DNA of 64,000 nt, taken from assembly GCF_019320115.1 (NCBI RefSeq), contig NC_089584.1, positions 107,091,799 through 107,155,798 on the forward strand, in the 5' to 3' direction. This DNA comes from Miscanthus floridulus (taxonomy: Eukaryota; Streptophyta; Magnoliopsida; Poales; Poaceae). A program made the position numbers and the translations under genes. Shown one piece after another: positions 1 through 11,039 of the stretch. The notes under the pieces were generated by a model. That model saw only the letters and a program-made list of their open reading frames with translations, was not told where the DNA came from and searched no databases. Each line of letters opens with the position of its first letter. The stretch's first letter is position 1.

Positions 1-2440
1 ATCCTGTAGTTATCATATTCACTATGAAACACAGATTTATGTAGTGCATTTCCATAAATTTTCAAAAAACAAATGCTCAAGTAACAAGCTATTGTGTGTG
101 TTAAGTATATACGTTTGCTTCACAGAGCAACCAAAAAAACATTGATTTCATAGAGCCAACAAAGATGAAAAGTTGGAAACCCACTTATAGTTCCACAAAG
201 GGAAATTCTAGTGAAGAATCATGTTTATTTACAGAGAAATATTACAAGCTCAAAGATGTCCTAAGGCCAAGATAACAAATCATATAGATACAAACTGCAC
301 TCCCTTAACTTTTTGTTTTGTTCATTTATGCTCTATAATTTTTCTATAACTGTAAGTACAAGCGAACGAGCAATAAGTACTATTATACTCTGTTTTTTAC
401 CTTCTTTCAGTTACCGTTATAGAGGATTTGTGGTACAATTTATGTTCATTTTATAATACATTTCAGTTCCTACAAACAGCACATTTCTTTCGATTCCTAC
501 ATATTTAGATGTTCCCAGCTCCCACCAATCTCTGTTAATTTGCATGGTTAACATAACATACTGCGCCATTGCTTGTGCTGAGTGATGTGCTACCTGTGCG
601 ACCAATTGGCAAAGTCGCGATTCATGCACACACTAGGCCACCGATTAGCGATTGAAGATTCCGTCTGATTGGTTGTGGTGATTTCTTCTTTTCGGGTGCG
701 GCGGTCCATGTCCTTGTTGGATCCAATTGGATATTCTTCTACATGTTTACAGTCATCTATCTGACTTGCCTCATTATCATTGGAAGCTTTATGCTTCCGT
801 TATCCGTCTGCCCAATATCAGTTTGGGACATTATCTGATTGATTGATATTTGGCTGATAGGCAGCTGGTCAATATCACCAAAGATGGGAGGCAAGGTTGC
901 TTCCAATGAACAAACATGGCCCATGGGGGTTCATCGGAGTTCCAAAGTTTGTTTCTCTTCATCAGTTGAAGCTCATCTCTCGTCAATATTATAAATTTTT
1001 GGTTCTAGGCACTAGCTTTTATTCAAATCTTTAGCTCGAAGTGGCCACGGTAGTGGCATGGACTGATGGTAGTCTGGAGCTATGTTCCATAGATGTCCTC
1101 AGTGTTCGATGAAACGTTGATGACAGACATCTGAATTCGACGTGAGATCCTGCTTCAACTACAACATTGAGCTCATCTCTTCAGAAGGTTCTACTTCTTA
1201 TTAACCAACTTTGTTCTTTGTTTTACAGGGTAGGTTATTGTCCAATTTATATGCAGCTATGCACCCGTCCACTATGCCCTTGTATATGAGGTAAACACAC
1301 ACATTCACATTGCTCACTAATATTCAATCATAAGCTAACATTGTCGTCAGAGTGATAAGTGATAACTAAATTACTATTTACTTCACTCCATAGTAGAATT
1401 CAGAACTCAAGTGGGCATGGTCTGCCACACTCTCAACTTGTATTTCCTTTGTCAGCTGCATTTGTCTCTTTGAACTTTGAAGAAGAATAGTTGGGAGAGG
1501 TTTGCTTTCTAAATGGGGTCATAAATGTGCAGAGAGCTAAGGCCTCCAAAAAACGACACAAAGACCATGGCCAAGAAGCACTAGAAGAAATCATCGTAGT
1601 CCTTCCGACTTTTGAAACCCTGAGCATGCTCGCAACACTGGCAACGCAAGAGAGCGAATGTCCGGCAACTCGATCCACTGGTACAAGACATGTGGACGTC
1701 GTACGGCTCTGCTTCTCTACTACAGCACCTCCTAAGCCTGTTCCGTTTTATTTCATGTAAAGCTCATTCAACTTTCAATCTACGTATCGACAATGTGAAC
1801 ATATATACTGCCTCTTCAATATACTGTAAGTTCATTTTAGCGATTGACGATGTTTTGGCTTTGTGATTATTTTCTGTTTATTATGTGCTTCAAACACTGT
1901 ATTCTAGCTACAGGATCCAATACGCTATAGAAAAGTTATATATATACTGTATATGGTACATCAGGGCCCATATATATTATTAAAAAAATCTTATATGTCG
2001 GCCCGATCAAAACTGGGCCAATTTTGCTTGGCGTGGCGTGGCCGCGCCCGGCTTTCTAGTTAGTTCCTAAATTTGTAGCACTGAAACCATGGCATTTCTC
2101 TATTTTTGCAGTAACTAATTTGTTCTTGGCCAATATTATTATCATACAAGTTTGTGTTTTCACCAAATGGCGATCAACAATTTGTTGCCGGATACTGAAG
2201 TGACAACATATGGTGTTGATAGGATTACGGCCATGGTTCATCGTTCGGCCGCTGCAGCGCTGCTCGGCAACCATCCTACAGGAAGGCTCACAACGGTCAC
2301 AAGCAGCAGCCGCGGCAGCACGGCCGAACGGGCTCACTCGGGAACCGCTCCTATTGGAGTACACGTACGATATCCGTCTCCAACAAGTATTCTACCAACG
2401 GCCAACGCAGAGACTGAGAGCGAGCGAGCACCCGAGCAAG
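1..2440. other. AT-rich intergenic sequence, no recognised gene
   Basis: I recognise no gene here. An open stretch of 89 codons on the + strand at 1491-1760 has no motif or family resemblance that I can see and overlaps an 81-codon open stretch on the other strand, so it may be chance. A polypyrimidine tract followed by AG at 1217-1228 looks like a splice acceptor, so an old multi-exon gene remnant is possible but unsupported. The last 100 bases, with a CGCAGAG...GAGCGAG motif, resemble the leader of the third exonuclease copy near 24818 and belong to the duplicated unit described below. Confidence 0.5.
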
Positions 2441-3171
2441 ATGGCGACCGAGATTCAAGGATACTGCTCCGACGACGACACTTACGTGGTGTCGTTCGAC
2501 GATGACTTCTTCGACGCCACGCTCACCAAATCCGGCGGCGAGGTGGAGTCGTGGCTGGAGGAGACATACCGCATCCACCGCCGCTGCCGCCATATGCTCA
2601 TCGTCGGCCTCGACGTGGAGTGGCGCCCCGCCTCCGTGCCGGGCACCGTCGCCGTGCTGCAGATCTGCGTCGACCGCCGCTGCCTCGTCTTCCAGATCCT
2701 CCGCGCCGACTACGCCCCCGACGCGCTGTCCCGCTTCCTCGCCGATCCCAGGTTCACCTTCGTCGGGGTCGGGATCCGCGACGACGCGGCCAAGCTGTGG
2801 GTCGGGTAGGGGCTTGATGTGCCGCGCGCGCGGTGGACCTGCGCGCCCTCGCCGCCGACACGCTCGGGAAGGCCGACCTCCGCCGCGCGGGGCTGCAGGC
2901 GCTGGTGTGGGAGGTGCTGGGCGTGGAGATGGAGAAGCCGCACCACATCCGCGTCAGCGCCTGGGACAAGCGCAAGCTGTCGATGGAGCAGTTCAAGTAC
3001 GCCTGCGCCGACGCGTTCGCGTCCATGGAGGTCGGCGAGAAGCTCTACACCTGCCCAACGGTAAATAATCCAGGATCGTTTCGAATCCACGGTTGTTTAC
3101 GACGAAAGATGATATCGTGTCGTGCCTTTAATTATGGTGTGGCATGTAAAATTTCTGCTCTAGTACGGTAG
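2441..3171 (+). pseudogene. Werner-type 3'-5' exonuclease homologue, copy 1 (subgroup A), broken
   Basis: A stand-alone DEDDy 3'-5' exonuclease domain of the WRN/WEX type, without helicase or HRDC parts; the family degrades DNA or RNA 3' ends using two metal ions. The start is the ATG of MATEIQGY, shared with copy 3. Motif I is GLDVEW (D58, E60) and motif II is FVGVGIRDD (about residues 107-115). Motif III (KYACADAF, the Y and last D) is present only in another frame. The frame ends at a TAG (2807-2809) where the paralogues have a tyrosine TAC. Just after it a CG run at about 2823-2832 is two bases longer than in copies 3 and 4, shifting the frame; homology resumes at about 2833. The C-terminus also differs: instead of the ending GDY of the other three copies it reads LYTCPTVNN on to a stop at 3169. 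A GTAAAT after the last conserved codon could be a donor site. Identification as this domain is firm; loss of function is inferred from the lesions. Confidence 0.85.
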
Positions 3172-3331
3172 TAGTTAACTAGTTATCGCCGATGTGGTGA
3201 TCGTACTGTTTGTTGCTTAGACTACTGGTTGGAACCGGAACTTATTGAATGATTATATCTACCGTCGAGTGATTCGGTTTTTTTTTTCTTGTCGTATGGC
3301 GGATTCTGTAGCTGTTTGATAGATGCCGTCT

Positions 3332-3402
3332 GAAATCTTTGCCGCTTGCTTCTGGGACCTATTTCGTTGTCTTCTGATGATCTGATCAATCGCCAAGCCA
3401 GC
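3332..3402 (+). repeat. Downstream block shared by exonuclease copies 1, 2 and 3
   Basis: A 60-70 base block beginning GAAATCTTTGCCGCTTGCT and ending near GCCAAGCC recurs, diverged, at 21274-21336 and 26364-26430, in each case about 0.2-0.9 kb after an exonuclease copy. It shows that the duplicated unit extended past the coding region. It may be 3'-UTR or simply flank; function unknown. Confidence 0.6.
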
Positions 3403-3656
3403 TGAGACATTGCCTTCCGCCTCCAGCTCTTCCTGGTCCTGCCCGCTGCCCCTTCGGCCTTTCACCCGCAGCGCAGGAGGAGACGAGCGCCTGCTCCTGC
3501 AAACCAAACCACGGGAGCATTTTTGCCCGTCGCGGTCGCCGGAGAGTCGGAGACCGTGATCGCGTCACTGTCGCTGACGAGTGGCCTGTTCGCGTCATCG
3601 CGTGGGCTGCTGTCTTTTGCGTGCTGGACAGTGGAGCGGAGGCCGTGATCGATTTG

Positions 3657-3899
3657 GTGCTGGTTTAGCTTTCAAAAAGTTTCTTAAAAAGTGCTACAGT
3701 AGTCATCACATCGAATCTTGCGATACGTGCATGGAGCATCAAATATAGACGAAAAAAAAACTAATTGCACAATTTTGTTGGAAACTACGAGACGAACGTT
3801 TTGAGCCTAATTAGTCCATGATTGAATACTAATTACCAAATAAAAACGAAAGTACTATAGTAACCAAATTTCCAAAATTCACGAACTAAACATGCACTT
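3657..3899. mobile_element. MITE, GTTTAGTT family
   Basis: About 243 bases with imperfect terminal inverted repeats (left GTGCTGGTTTAGCTTT, right reading GTGCATGTTTAGTTCG on the other strand). It contains the family core CTAATTAG.CCATGATTG and TGCTACAGTAGTCA. The same family recurs at 5474-5714 and 6240-6513. No coding capacity. The exact ends and target duplication are uncertain. Confidence 0.65.
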
Positions 3900-5473
3900 G
3901 GTTGCGCGGCTGACCGGCTGTACCAGTACCACCTCGAAGACCGGATTTCTAGGCAACCCCACTTCACATGTGCCGCAGTAGTAGCATTGTGTAGGAGACT
4001 AGCACTCACTCCATCCAAAAATAACGTGTTTTCAAAGAATCAATGAATTATTACTAAATACTCGTATATATAAAAAGAATTATACCAAATATCTGTAATA
4101 CATAATAAGTATCCTGAATGAATTATAAATTTACTCTTATAAACTTATTTAGAGATATAAATATTGATAATATTTTTTTATATATCTAGTCATTCTAGAA
4201 GAAGTTTGATTTAGCCGAACCGGATGATATTCTTTTTATGATTGAGGATTAGTTAGGCACTAATGACATGGTTAACTAAACCAATACAATCGAGAATTAA
4301 TTCGGTGATAAAATCTGTATTCGGGCAAAATATTTAGTACAAACTGTCTACTCTATGGAATCATGAAAACCCGTTAAGAAAAGTCCTAAGAAGTTTTCAA
4401 ATTTTTTTTGAAACTATGCACGTGCATAGTGTATCTATAAAATTTCATATTCAAAGTTAGAAGTATATAGATTAGAAGACAAAAGACAAAAATAGAGGCC
4501 AGGGTTAGCTTTGCGGCTGACATTGTATCTCGTCTATGGGCTATGGCTAGACAACCGCAGCTCGGATGGGTCGTCCTGTTCGTTTGACTTATAAGCCATA
4601 CTTTTCAGCTGACGAACAATATTTTTTTCTCGCAACAAATCAGCCAACAGTACTTTTAGCCATGACTTATCAGCCAAACGAATAAGACCGGCAGTGGGGG
4701 ATGTGAGACTTTCAACCATGGTTTATCAGCCAAGCGAATAGGACATGCAGTGGGGGATGTGAGACGGAGAACACACTGTCGCCAGTGGATCATAAGATGG
4801 GGACCAAATACTGAGGCCAAGAAATCATGCACTCGTATATGGACCCTTAGAGTAATACTACTATGCAATCTTAGATCTATTTTTTTCCATCTTCAACAAC
4901 AGGTATGCTCGTAGGTATTACCACGGCCGTCCATTTTTCATTAGAACAAGTTGGCGATCGAATTTGCAAAGGACCGTAGAACCTATTTTTGCGGTTTAGT
5001 GTCACCTGTTAACCTACTATATAAGATCAATTGTGTAAGTTACTATCTGCAATCAGTGTAAGTGACACGCAATCGTTAAGTCACTTGTGCTGAAAACTAC
5101 TGATGCACAACATTTTTACCATAAATAAACTCTTTTGTTTTTTTTAATTTTTTTTTTGCTGTCTTATGCTTCCAAATGTTTTGGCATCTTTGTGTCTTCT
5201 TTCCCACCATCGTTGTCTTTTTCTTTTCCTTCCCACCGTCGTGGTCTTTGGCAACGCTCATTCGTCTTTGTTTTTCATTCAAAGGAAGCCGTTTCAAAAA
5301 AGAAAAAGGGAAGCCGTTACGGTCTCTGAAGGACAAATGCAAAGATTTTTTATTTGGCCCTTCCTTTCCTCCGCTAGACCGCTACGGTGCTGACGTGCTA
5401 TCCTGTGCTGACAGGTCTGGGCCCTGGGGTGTGACTGGGTGAGGAACCCAATTCCGAACGGGGTGGAAGAAAG
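3900..5473. other. AT-rich spacer with MITE debris
   Basis: No gene recognised. The stretch at about 4005-4215 begins with a CACTCCATCCAAAAATAA-like end typical of Stowaway-type MITEs and is AT-rich. A small hAT-like MITE is listed separately. A 50-base segment including GCAGTGGGGGATGTGAGAC is duplicated in tandem at about 4660-4765. The T-rich stretch around 5135-5160 is simple sequence. Confidence 0.5.
4573..4688. mobile_element. Small hAT-like MITE, CCTGTTCG family, copy 1
   Basis: About 116 bases with terminal inverted repeats of the type GTCCTGTTCGTTTGACTTAT and internal CAGCCAACAGTACTTTTAGCC. The same family recurs at about 20858-20976 and 22901-23015, and distant relatives sit at 20369-20481 and 25996-26120. 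I could not find a clean 8-base target duplication, so the superfamily is an inference from termini and size. Confidence 0.6.
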
Positions 5474-5714
5474 GGCCAGTTTAGTTCCAGAATTTTTGGT
5501 AAAATGGACACTATAGCATTTTCGTTGTTATTTGGTAAATAGTGTCCAATCATAGTCTAATTAGGCTTAAAAGATTCGTCTCGTGGATTTCGTCTAAACT
5601 GTGTAATTAGTTTTATTTTTTATTTATATTTAATACTTCATGCATGCGTCTAAAGATTCGATGTGACAAGAAATATGAAAAATTTTGTAAAATTTTTGGG
5701 AACTAAATTGGGCC
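5474..5714. mobile_element. MITE, GTTTAGTT family
   Basis: A 241-base element with inverted ends GGCCAGTTTAGTTCC and (other strand) GGCCCAATTTAGTTCCC. It carries the family core 'AAAAGATTCGTCTCGTGGATT' region and GTGTAATTAGTTTTATTTTT. It is the least degraded member in this window. Confidence 0.75.
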
Positions 5715-6239
5715 AAACTCCGTGGGAGTGGGACGGGACGAAGCGCAGAGTGCTGTGTGTTCCGGCGTTACCGCCACGACCACGATTCTTGATCAGACAG
5801 ATTTTCCTCCCCTTCTATCCGTTGTTCCATTCGGCCATATAACTTTACTCCGTATGATTTTACTGGCAGCCAATTACAAGTGGGCCACGACACGAGAAAC
5901 ACTACTGGGGCCACTACTGTCAGTGAGTGCAAGGAAAGCCACGCATGCGCCGCGAACGTTTCTTCCAACCACCCCACGCGCCCGTAATGTGGGGCATACG
6001 CATACCCATTCTCATGCACAGCTACAGCGTACACTGGCAAAACCCCGCGTTGCTGCTGGAGTGATCAGGGCCGTCGATGCACGCGAAAACCCCAACCAAA
6101 TGAAATCTCAGCCACTGAGCCATCCATTCGTGCGTGAACGGACGCACCACCCTTTCCGCGGTTCCTTCTACAAACAGGCCTATATACACCGCTCCCCAGA
6201 GCAGAGCGGTTCTTCTATCTATCGACGTCACAGAACCAG
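5715..6239 (+). promoter_or_regulatory. Promoter region of exonuclease copy 2
   Basis: About 525 bases between two MITEs. It contains a TATA-like TATATACACCGCTCCCC at 6181, which matches the TATATAACCGCTGCCCC at 47030 ahead of copy 4. The two B-subgroup copies therefore share a core promoter. A 177-codon open frame over this stretch has no recognisable similarity and is treated as chance. Upstream of the TATA box I see no motif I would name. Confidence 0.55.
6181..6187 (+). promoter_or_regulatory. TATA box of exonuclease copy 2
   Basis: TATATAC followed by ACCGCTCCCC, aligned with the same motif ahead of copy 4. The distance to the ATG is 370 bases here but 109 in copy 4. The excess is accounted for by the 274-base MITE lying between the box and the ATG. 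Confidence 0.6.
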
Positions 6240-6513
6240 GGCCACGTTTAGGTAGCCGAATTCGGCGCCATCGGATTCACTGTAGCGCACTGTAGCGCAC
6301 TGTAGCATTTTATTTGTATTTGGTAATAATTGTTCAATCATTGACTAATTAGGCTCAAAACGTTCGTCTCACAAAGTACAACCTAACTGTGCAATTAGTT
6401 TTTTATTCCGTCTACATTTAGTACTCCATGCATGTACCACAAGTTTGATGTGACGGGGAATCTTCTTTTTGCATAGTGCCAAAGTTGAGAGTTGGGAGCA
6501 ACTAAACATGGCC
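6240..6513. mobile_element. MITE, GTTTAGTT family, in the 5' leader of exonuclease copy 2
   Basis: Inverted ends GGCCACGTTTAGGT and (other strand) GGCCATGTTTAGTTGC, flanked by CAG on both sides (6237-6239 and 6514-6516), a plausible 3-base target duplication. Near the left end the tract ACTGTAGCGC is repeated in tandem. It lies between the TATA box and the start codon, so a transcript would carry it in its 5'-UTR. Confidence 0.75.
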
Positions 6514-6550
6514 CAGGTGAAAGTTGAAACCCCGGAGCCCGGAGACAGAG

Positions 6551-6729
6551 ATGGTGACCAATATCTACCGCACCGAAGACGGCCACTTCGTGGTGTCGTT
6601 CGACGAGGATGCCATCCACACGACGCTCACGGACTCCGGCGCCGTGGTGGACGAGATCCAGCGCATCCACCGCCGCCGCCTCAACCGCCTCGTCGTCGGC
6701 ATCGACGTGGAGTGGCGCCTGTCCACGTC
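6551..6729 (+). pseudogene. Werner-type 3'-5' exonuclease homologue, copy 2 (subgroup B), 5' part
   Basis: This is the N-terminal third of the same exonuclease family. It starts at an ATG matching copy 4 in position and shares HRRRL.RLVVG.DVEWR with it. Catalytic motif I is intact (GIDVEW, D and E). Four codons (FWLN in copy 4) are missing before EI.RIHRR. The frame stops because a 13.6-kb gypsy element is inserted within a codon. The last five bases, ACGTC, are the target duplication, and the gene resumes at 20302. The coding frame is continuous across the insertion point if one duplication copy is discounted, so the frame was open at this spot when the element landed. Confidence 0.85.
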
Positions 6730-7129
6730 TGTCGGTGCGGGACCCGATACCCCGCAAGGAAGGGAGAAGAACTAGTCTAAATAGGATTCTTCCCTCTGTA
6801 ATCTTAGTAGTAGTATTATTCCGTAATCCTACTAGGAACTCTCATTGTAAACCGACTAGGACTCTGGCCTCCTGACTATATAAAGGAGGGCAGGGCTCCT
6901 TGGATCGGAGGTTCAGAGAACAATTGTACAACACAACACTTTACGATTAATCCAACGCAAAGGCTAACATCGACTGGACGTAGGGCTATTACTCGATCAA
7001 AGATCGAGGGTCCGAACCAGGATAAATCGACTGTCTCTTGCGTTAACCGTCGAGTTCTGCATACGCCGAAGCCCGAACATACTGCCCCAGGGACCCTCGT
7101 GGCAGGCTATCGGTGGTAAAACATCGACA
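6730..7129 (+). repeat. 5' LTR of gypsy element 1
   Basis: Begins TGTCGGTGCGGG and ends CATCGACA. Contains a TATA box TATATAAAG at 6877-6885, about 250 bases before the primer site. Compared with the 3' LTR it lacks four bases near the start. Confidence 0.95.
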
Positions 7130-7131
7130 GC

Positions 7132-7149
7132 TGGCGCGCCAGGTAGGGG
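7132..7149 (+). other. tRNA primer-binding site of gypsy element 1
   Basis: TGGCGCGCCAGGTAGGGG starts two bases after the 5' LTR. It begins with TGG, complementary to a tRNA CCA end. I do not assign the tRNA species from memory. Confidence 0.75.
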
Positions 7150-7178
7150 CTTTCGGCGAATTTGCATCCGAGAGCTCG

Positions 7179-9130
7179 ATGGACCTCGACAGCATGATCT
7201 TCTCGACGGGATCAACTTTCATCTTCGGCTCATGGATCTGCGAGGCGGACGACGAGAGCAAGCTCCAAGGCCGTCTCCTCGAAGATTCAGATCATCATCA
7301 GGACTTTTCTATTTCAGCGACAACGACAGATCGACTTGCCGAAAGATTCGCGCAGCTCGTAATGTCCAATCCAACTCGGATTCCACGACTTCACGCATCC
7401 GATTCAAACTCAAGTTCCGCTTCCGAGACGAAGTCTTATCCGAGTTCTTTTCTGACAAAACTCCAGAACATGACGTCAACCTATCAAGAATACTACTCGG
7501 AGTACACTCAGAGTATTTCAAAGAAGTCGAGTCCTCTTCCATTTAGACTCCACAACATGGCAACATCTTATCAGACATGGCCTGAAGGATCCACCTATCC
7601 CGTGCTTGAATGTCGCTGAAGGGAGCCCAGGAAGGTCTTATTTTAACTATAACATCTCAAGACTACATCGTTCACTGGCCAGGTACCGTTCCTGAGGATG
7701 ACGACACCCAACTAGTCGACGATACGACAACAGCAACTCTACCCTACCAAGAAGGAGACTCGATCTATGACCTTGAAACCTTTACTAAAGTTATCAATAG
7801 CTCTGGCAGTACGAAAATCAATGACGATGACAGAACAACTCACGCTAGAGAAGTATTCATGATTCACCGTCCTCGATCACCATTGATCCCCTAGAAGTAC
7901 CCAACGTTAGGTCTTCAGATGAATCCGAATCCAACATATCACCATTTATCTAGGGGCACGATGGTGAGACTGAGAGTTAGAGGCAAGCGAGAGAAAGAAC
8001 GAACAAATTAAAACAAGGACGTCAACGCCGTGCTAAGCTGTGAAAGGACACTTGGATCAAATATGAGTCAGATCTAGCTGAGTACAACAGAAGAAAATCA
8101 GAGTGAGAGGTCGAAGAAGGACGAGCAGCGAATACACCCTACGATAAGATCCGAGAAGCACTAGAAGAACTCAGGACGACTTCACATCCCAATGAAAAAC
8201 AAGAACAGCTTCGGGACTTCCTCCGATCAACAGTCCTAAGGACGCACGATGGAAGAGCCCGCTCAAGACTACCAGACAGGTCAACATCTCATGAACAGGA
8301 AGATCAAAATCAAAGGAAGTCTGCCTTCGAGAGACTTGGACCAAGCGGAAGTCACAACGGAGAAAGTAGAAGAAATCATAATCAAAAAGACCAGGTCGAA
8401 CAAACAAGGAAAACCAGAAGCAAAAGCACCCACAAGGATAGCTACGCAAAACTACTCTCACCAAGACAACAGTTGGCAAGAAGGGGGCGCTGAATCAGAA
8501 TACACAGAAGCCAGAACACATGATAGATTCTCCTATTTTGTAAATAGACTGGCTTCAATACGACTACCTCACCAGTTCAAACCGTCCAACCACTCCAAGT
8601 ATGATGGCAAGACCGAACCAAAGCAATGGCTCAGGGTTTACTCGCAATCGATTGAATTGGCCGAAGGAGACGATGACATCAAGACCTTGTTCTTTCCCAT
8701 GGCCCTAGAAACCATGCCCCTTTAGTGGTTTGATAAATTAAATCCAGGATTAATCAGAAATTGGGAAGACTTGCAAAGAGCTTTCTGTGAAAATTTTGCA
8801 GGAATTATTACACATCCAATCACCCACGCAGAGTTAAAAAGGCTCAAGCAAAAAGGAGGGGAAAGACTAAGAAATTACTATCGACGATTTGGCGAACTAT
8901 GAGCTCAAGTACACGACATCACCCAACGAGAAGTAATCGAAGCTTTCTCTCACGGAATCATGGCTAGGTGGCAATTTCAAGACTTTTGCAAAGAAAACCC
9001 AAGAAACAATGAAGAATTCAGACAAATAGTGGAAAAGATGATTACTGCAGAGGAAAAAAATAAGAAAAAGATTCCCGGATAGAAACAACAGAGACAACCC
9101 GGACAGGCAAATTCCTCGAAACAACAGACA
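7179..9130 (+). pseudogene. gag region of gypsy element 1, decayed
   Basis: Several open pieces in shifting frames. The recognisable part is the capsid-like retrotransposon gag domain at about 8500-9060: KYDGKTEPKQWLR, then FFPMALETMPL, a TAG, WFDKL, and after further codons RNYYRRFGEL, a TGA and AQVHDITQ. Upstream pieces are acidic and low-complexity. Both stops named here can be explained by single C-to-T changes. Gag would form the virus-like particle in the cytoplasm; this copy cannot make a full protein. Confidence 0.75.
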
Positions 9131-9167
9131 TCAGGAGAGAAAGCGTGGTCCAGACAACACAGTAGCA

Positions 9168-9986
9168 ATGGCTGACAAATCAAAGAAGTTTTCAAAACCT
9201 AGAAGATATGACGACATTGAGAACATACGTTGCCCCTTGCACCCCAATGGAAAACATACCATCGGAAATTGCTACACCTTCAATGAAAGATACACAAGAA
9301 AAGATAGTAAGGGGAACAATAAAGAAGACAATCAGAAAAAAGAAGAAGACAACCATGAAAACAAAGGATTCCAAAAATCCAGGGGAATAGTGACAGTAAT
9401 CTTTGCCGGAGTTCCAGATTCTAGAAGCAAACATCAAGAAAAGCTAGCGTTACGAACCATCATGGCAGCAGAACCTGCTACACCAAGATATCTCAATTGG
9501 TCAGAGTACCCAATACAATTTTCAAGAGAAGACCAATGGACCAGCATAGGAAACATAGGCCATTACCCACTGGTTCTAGATCCAACCATTGCCGGTATGA
9601 CTGTTACGAAAGTACTAATCGACGGAGGAGCCAGACTCAACATTATTTTTTCAGAAACTCTAAGGAAGATGGGACTACAACTCGCCGGGATGATCACACC
9701 AACAAGCACACCTTTTTATGGCATAGTACCCGACAAGACAGCAATGCCACTTGGACAAATCACCCTACCGGTTACTTTTAGGACTCCCTCGAACTACCGT
9801 ACAGAATTCATCAAATTTGAAGTCGTGGACTTCGATTCATCATATCATGCAATCCTTAGGCGCCCAGCACTAGCAAACTTCTTGACAATATCACATTATC
9901 CGTATCTGTTGCTTAAGATACCAGAGCCTAATGGTGTTCTCTCTCTTCGAAGTGATCTGAAGTGCGCATTTGACTATGATGTTTAG
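9168..9986 (+). pseudogene. gag C-terminus and aspartic protease region of gypsy element 1
   Basis: An open stretch of 272 codons. It starts with a Lys/Glu-rich segment containing CPLHPNGKHTIGNCY, which resembles a degenerate gag zinc-binding tail. About residue 142 has VLIDGGARLNIIF, the plant Tat/gypsy protease active-site motif (D-G-G-A/S), followed by a strand-rich domain with YHAILRRPAL, the conserved C-terminal protease motif. The protease would cut Gag-Pol. The frame ends in TAG before the reverse transcriptase, so this piece is separated from the rest of pol. Confidence 0.8.
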
Positions 9987-11039
9987 ATAATCCAAATTGC
10001 AGCAAAAGCACAGGCCAACGATGGAAGAAAAGAAATAACCACTGTTGTAGCAGAAATGAGCCTAGAAGAGCTCGAGATACTAGCTAAAAGACCAAGCATC
10101 CTAGCACCACCAAAAGAAGCCGACGTCAAGCAAATCAACCTAGGCACCGGTGATCCCTCAAAAATGGCAACCATCAGTGCCCACCTATCAGTAAAATAGG
10201 AACTCGCGCTCACCAACTTTCTTCGGGACAACAAGGATATCTTCGCTAGGAAGCCGGCCGACATGCCAAGGGTCCTAAGAGAGTTGGCTGAGCATAGAAT
10301 TGATATCAATGAAGGCTCCAAGCCTGTGAAGCAACAACTATGATGATTCTCTCCCAACAAGAAGGCAGCAATTAAAAAGGAAATTACAAAACTAATGGCA
10401 GCTGGATTCATTAGAGAAATCCTCCATCCAGATTGGCTAGCAAACCCAGTTCTAGTACAGAAAAAGAATACGAACAAGTGGCGCATGTGTGTCGACTACA
10501 TAGATCTCAACAAACACTGCTCGAAAGATCCGTTTGGGCTACCATGCATTGATTAGATAGTTGATTCAAATAGCAGGATCTGCCCTATTATCCTTCCTTG
10601 ATTGCTATTCAGGATATCACCAGATCACATTAAAGGAACAAGACCAGAGCAAGACATCTTTCATCACTCCATTCGGTGCCTACTGCTATAAAACCATGCA
10701 TTTGGACTAAAAAATGCTGGTGCAACTTACCAAAGAGCTATCCAAACATGCCTTGGTGATTAAATTAGCAAAAACATAGAAGCATACGTAGATGACGTAG
10801 TGGTAAAGATAAAGAACCCGGATACACTAATCGAAGACTTAAAGCAAACTTTTGAAAACCTGAAAAGATGGAGGTGGAAACTGAATCCAAGCAAGTATGT
10901 ATTCGGAGTCCCTTCAGGACAACTACTCAGATTCTTGGTTAGTCATCGTGAAATCGAAGCAAGCGCCAAGCAGATTCGAGCCATAACAGAGATGGGCCCT
11001 CCTCGAAGTGTCAAAGATATGTAGAAACTAACAGGCTGC
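9987..11039 (+). pseudogene. Reverse transcriptase region of gypsy element 1, decayed
   Basis: Recognisable RT landmarks in order: KWRMCVDYIDLNK (about 10481), TSFITPFGAYCYKT, then EAYVDDVVVK with the catalytic YVDD at 10785-10796, and LNPSKYVFGV. The frame is interrupted repeatedly by TAG, TGA and small shifts, for example after the fingers region and before YVDD, so no polymerase can be made. This part is homologous to the much better preserved RT of element 2 on the other strand. Confidence 0.85.

Noticed and set aside
2210..2809. Longer N-terminus for exonuclease copy 1 from an upstream in-frame ATG
   Set aside because: The upstream part has no counterpart in copies 2-4, all of which start at the position of MATEIQ.
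2502..3090. Overlapping Arg/Pro/Ala-rich open frames in other frames of the exonuclease exons
   Set aside because: Typical shadow frames of GC-rich grass exons; only one frame carries the exonuclease motifs.
5722..6255. A 177-codon open frame on + ahead of exonuclease copy 2
   Set aside because: It runs through the shared promoter and TATA box, has no recognisable domain and overlaps open frames on the other strand. It is better explained as promoter sequence.
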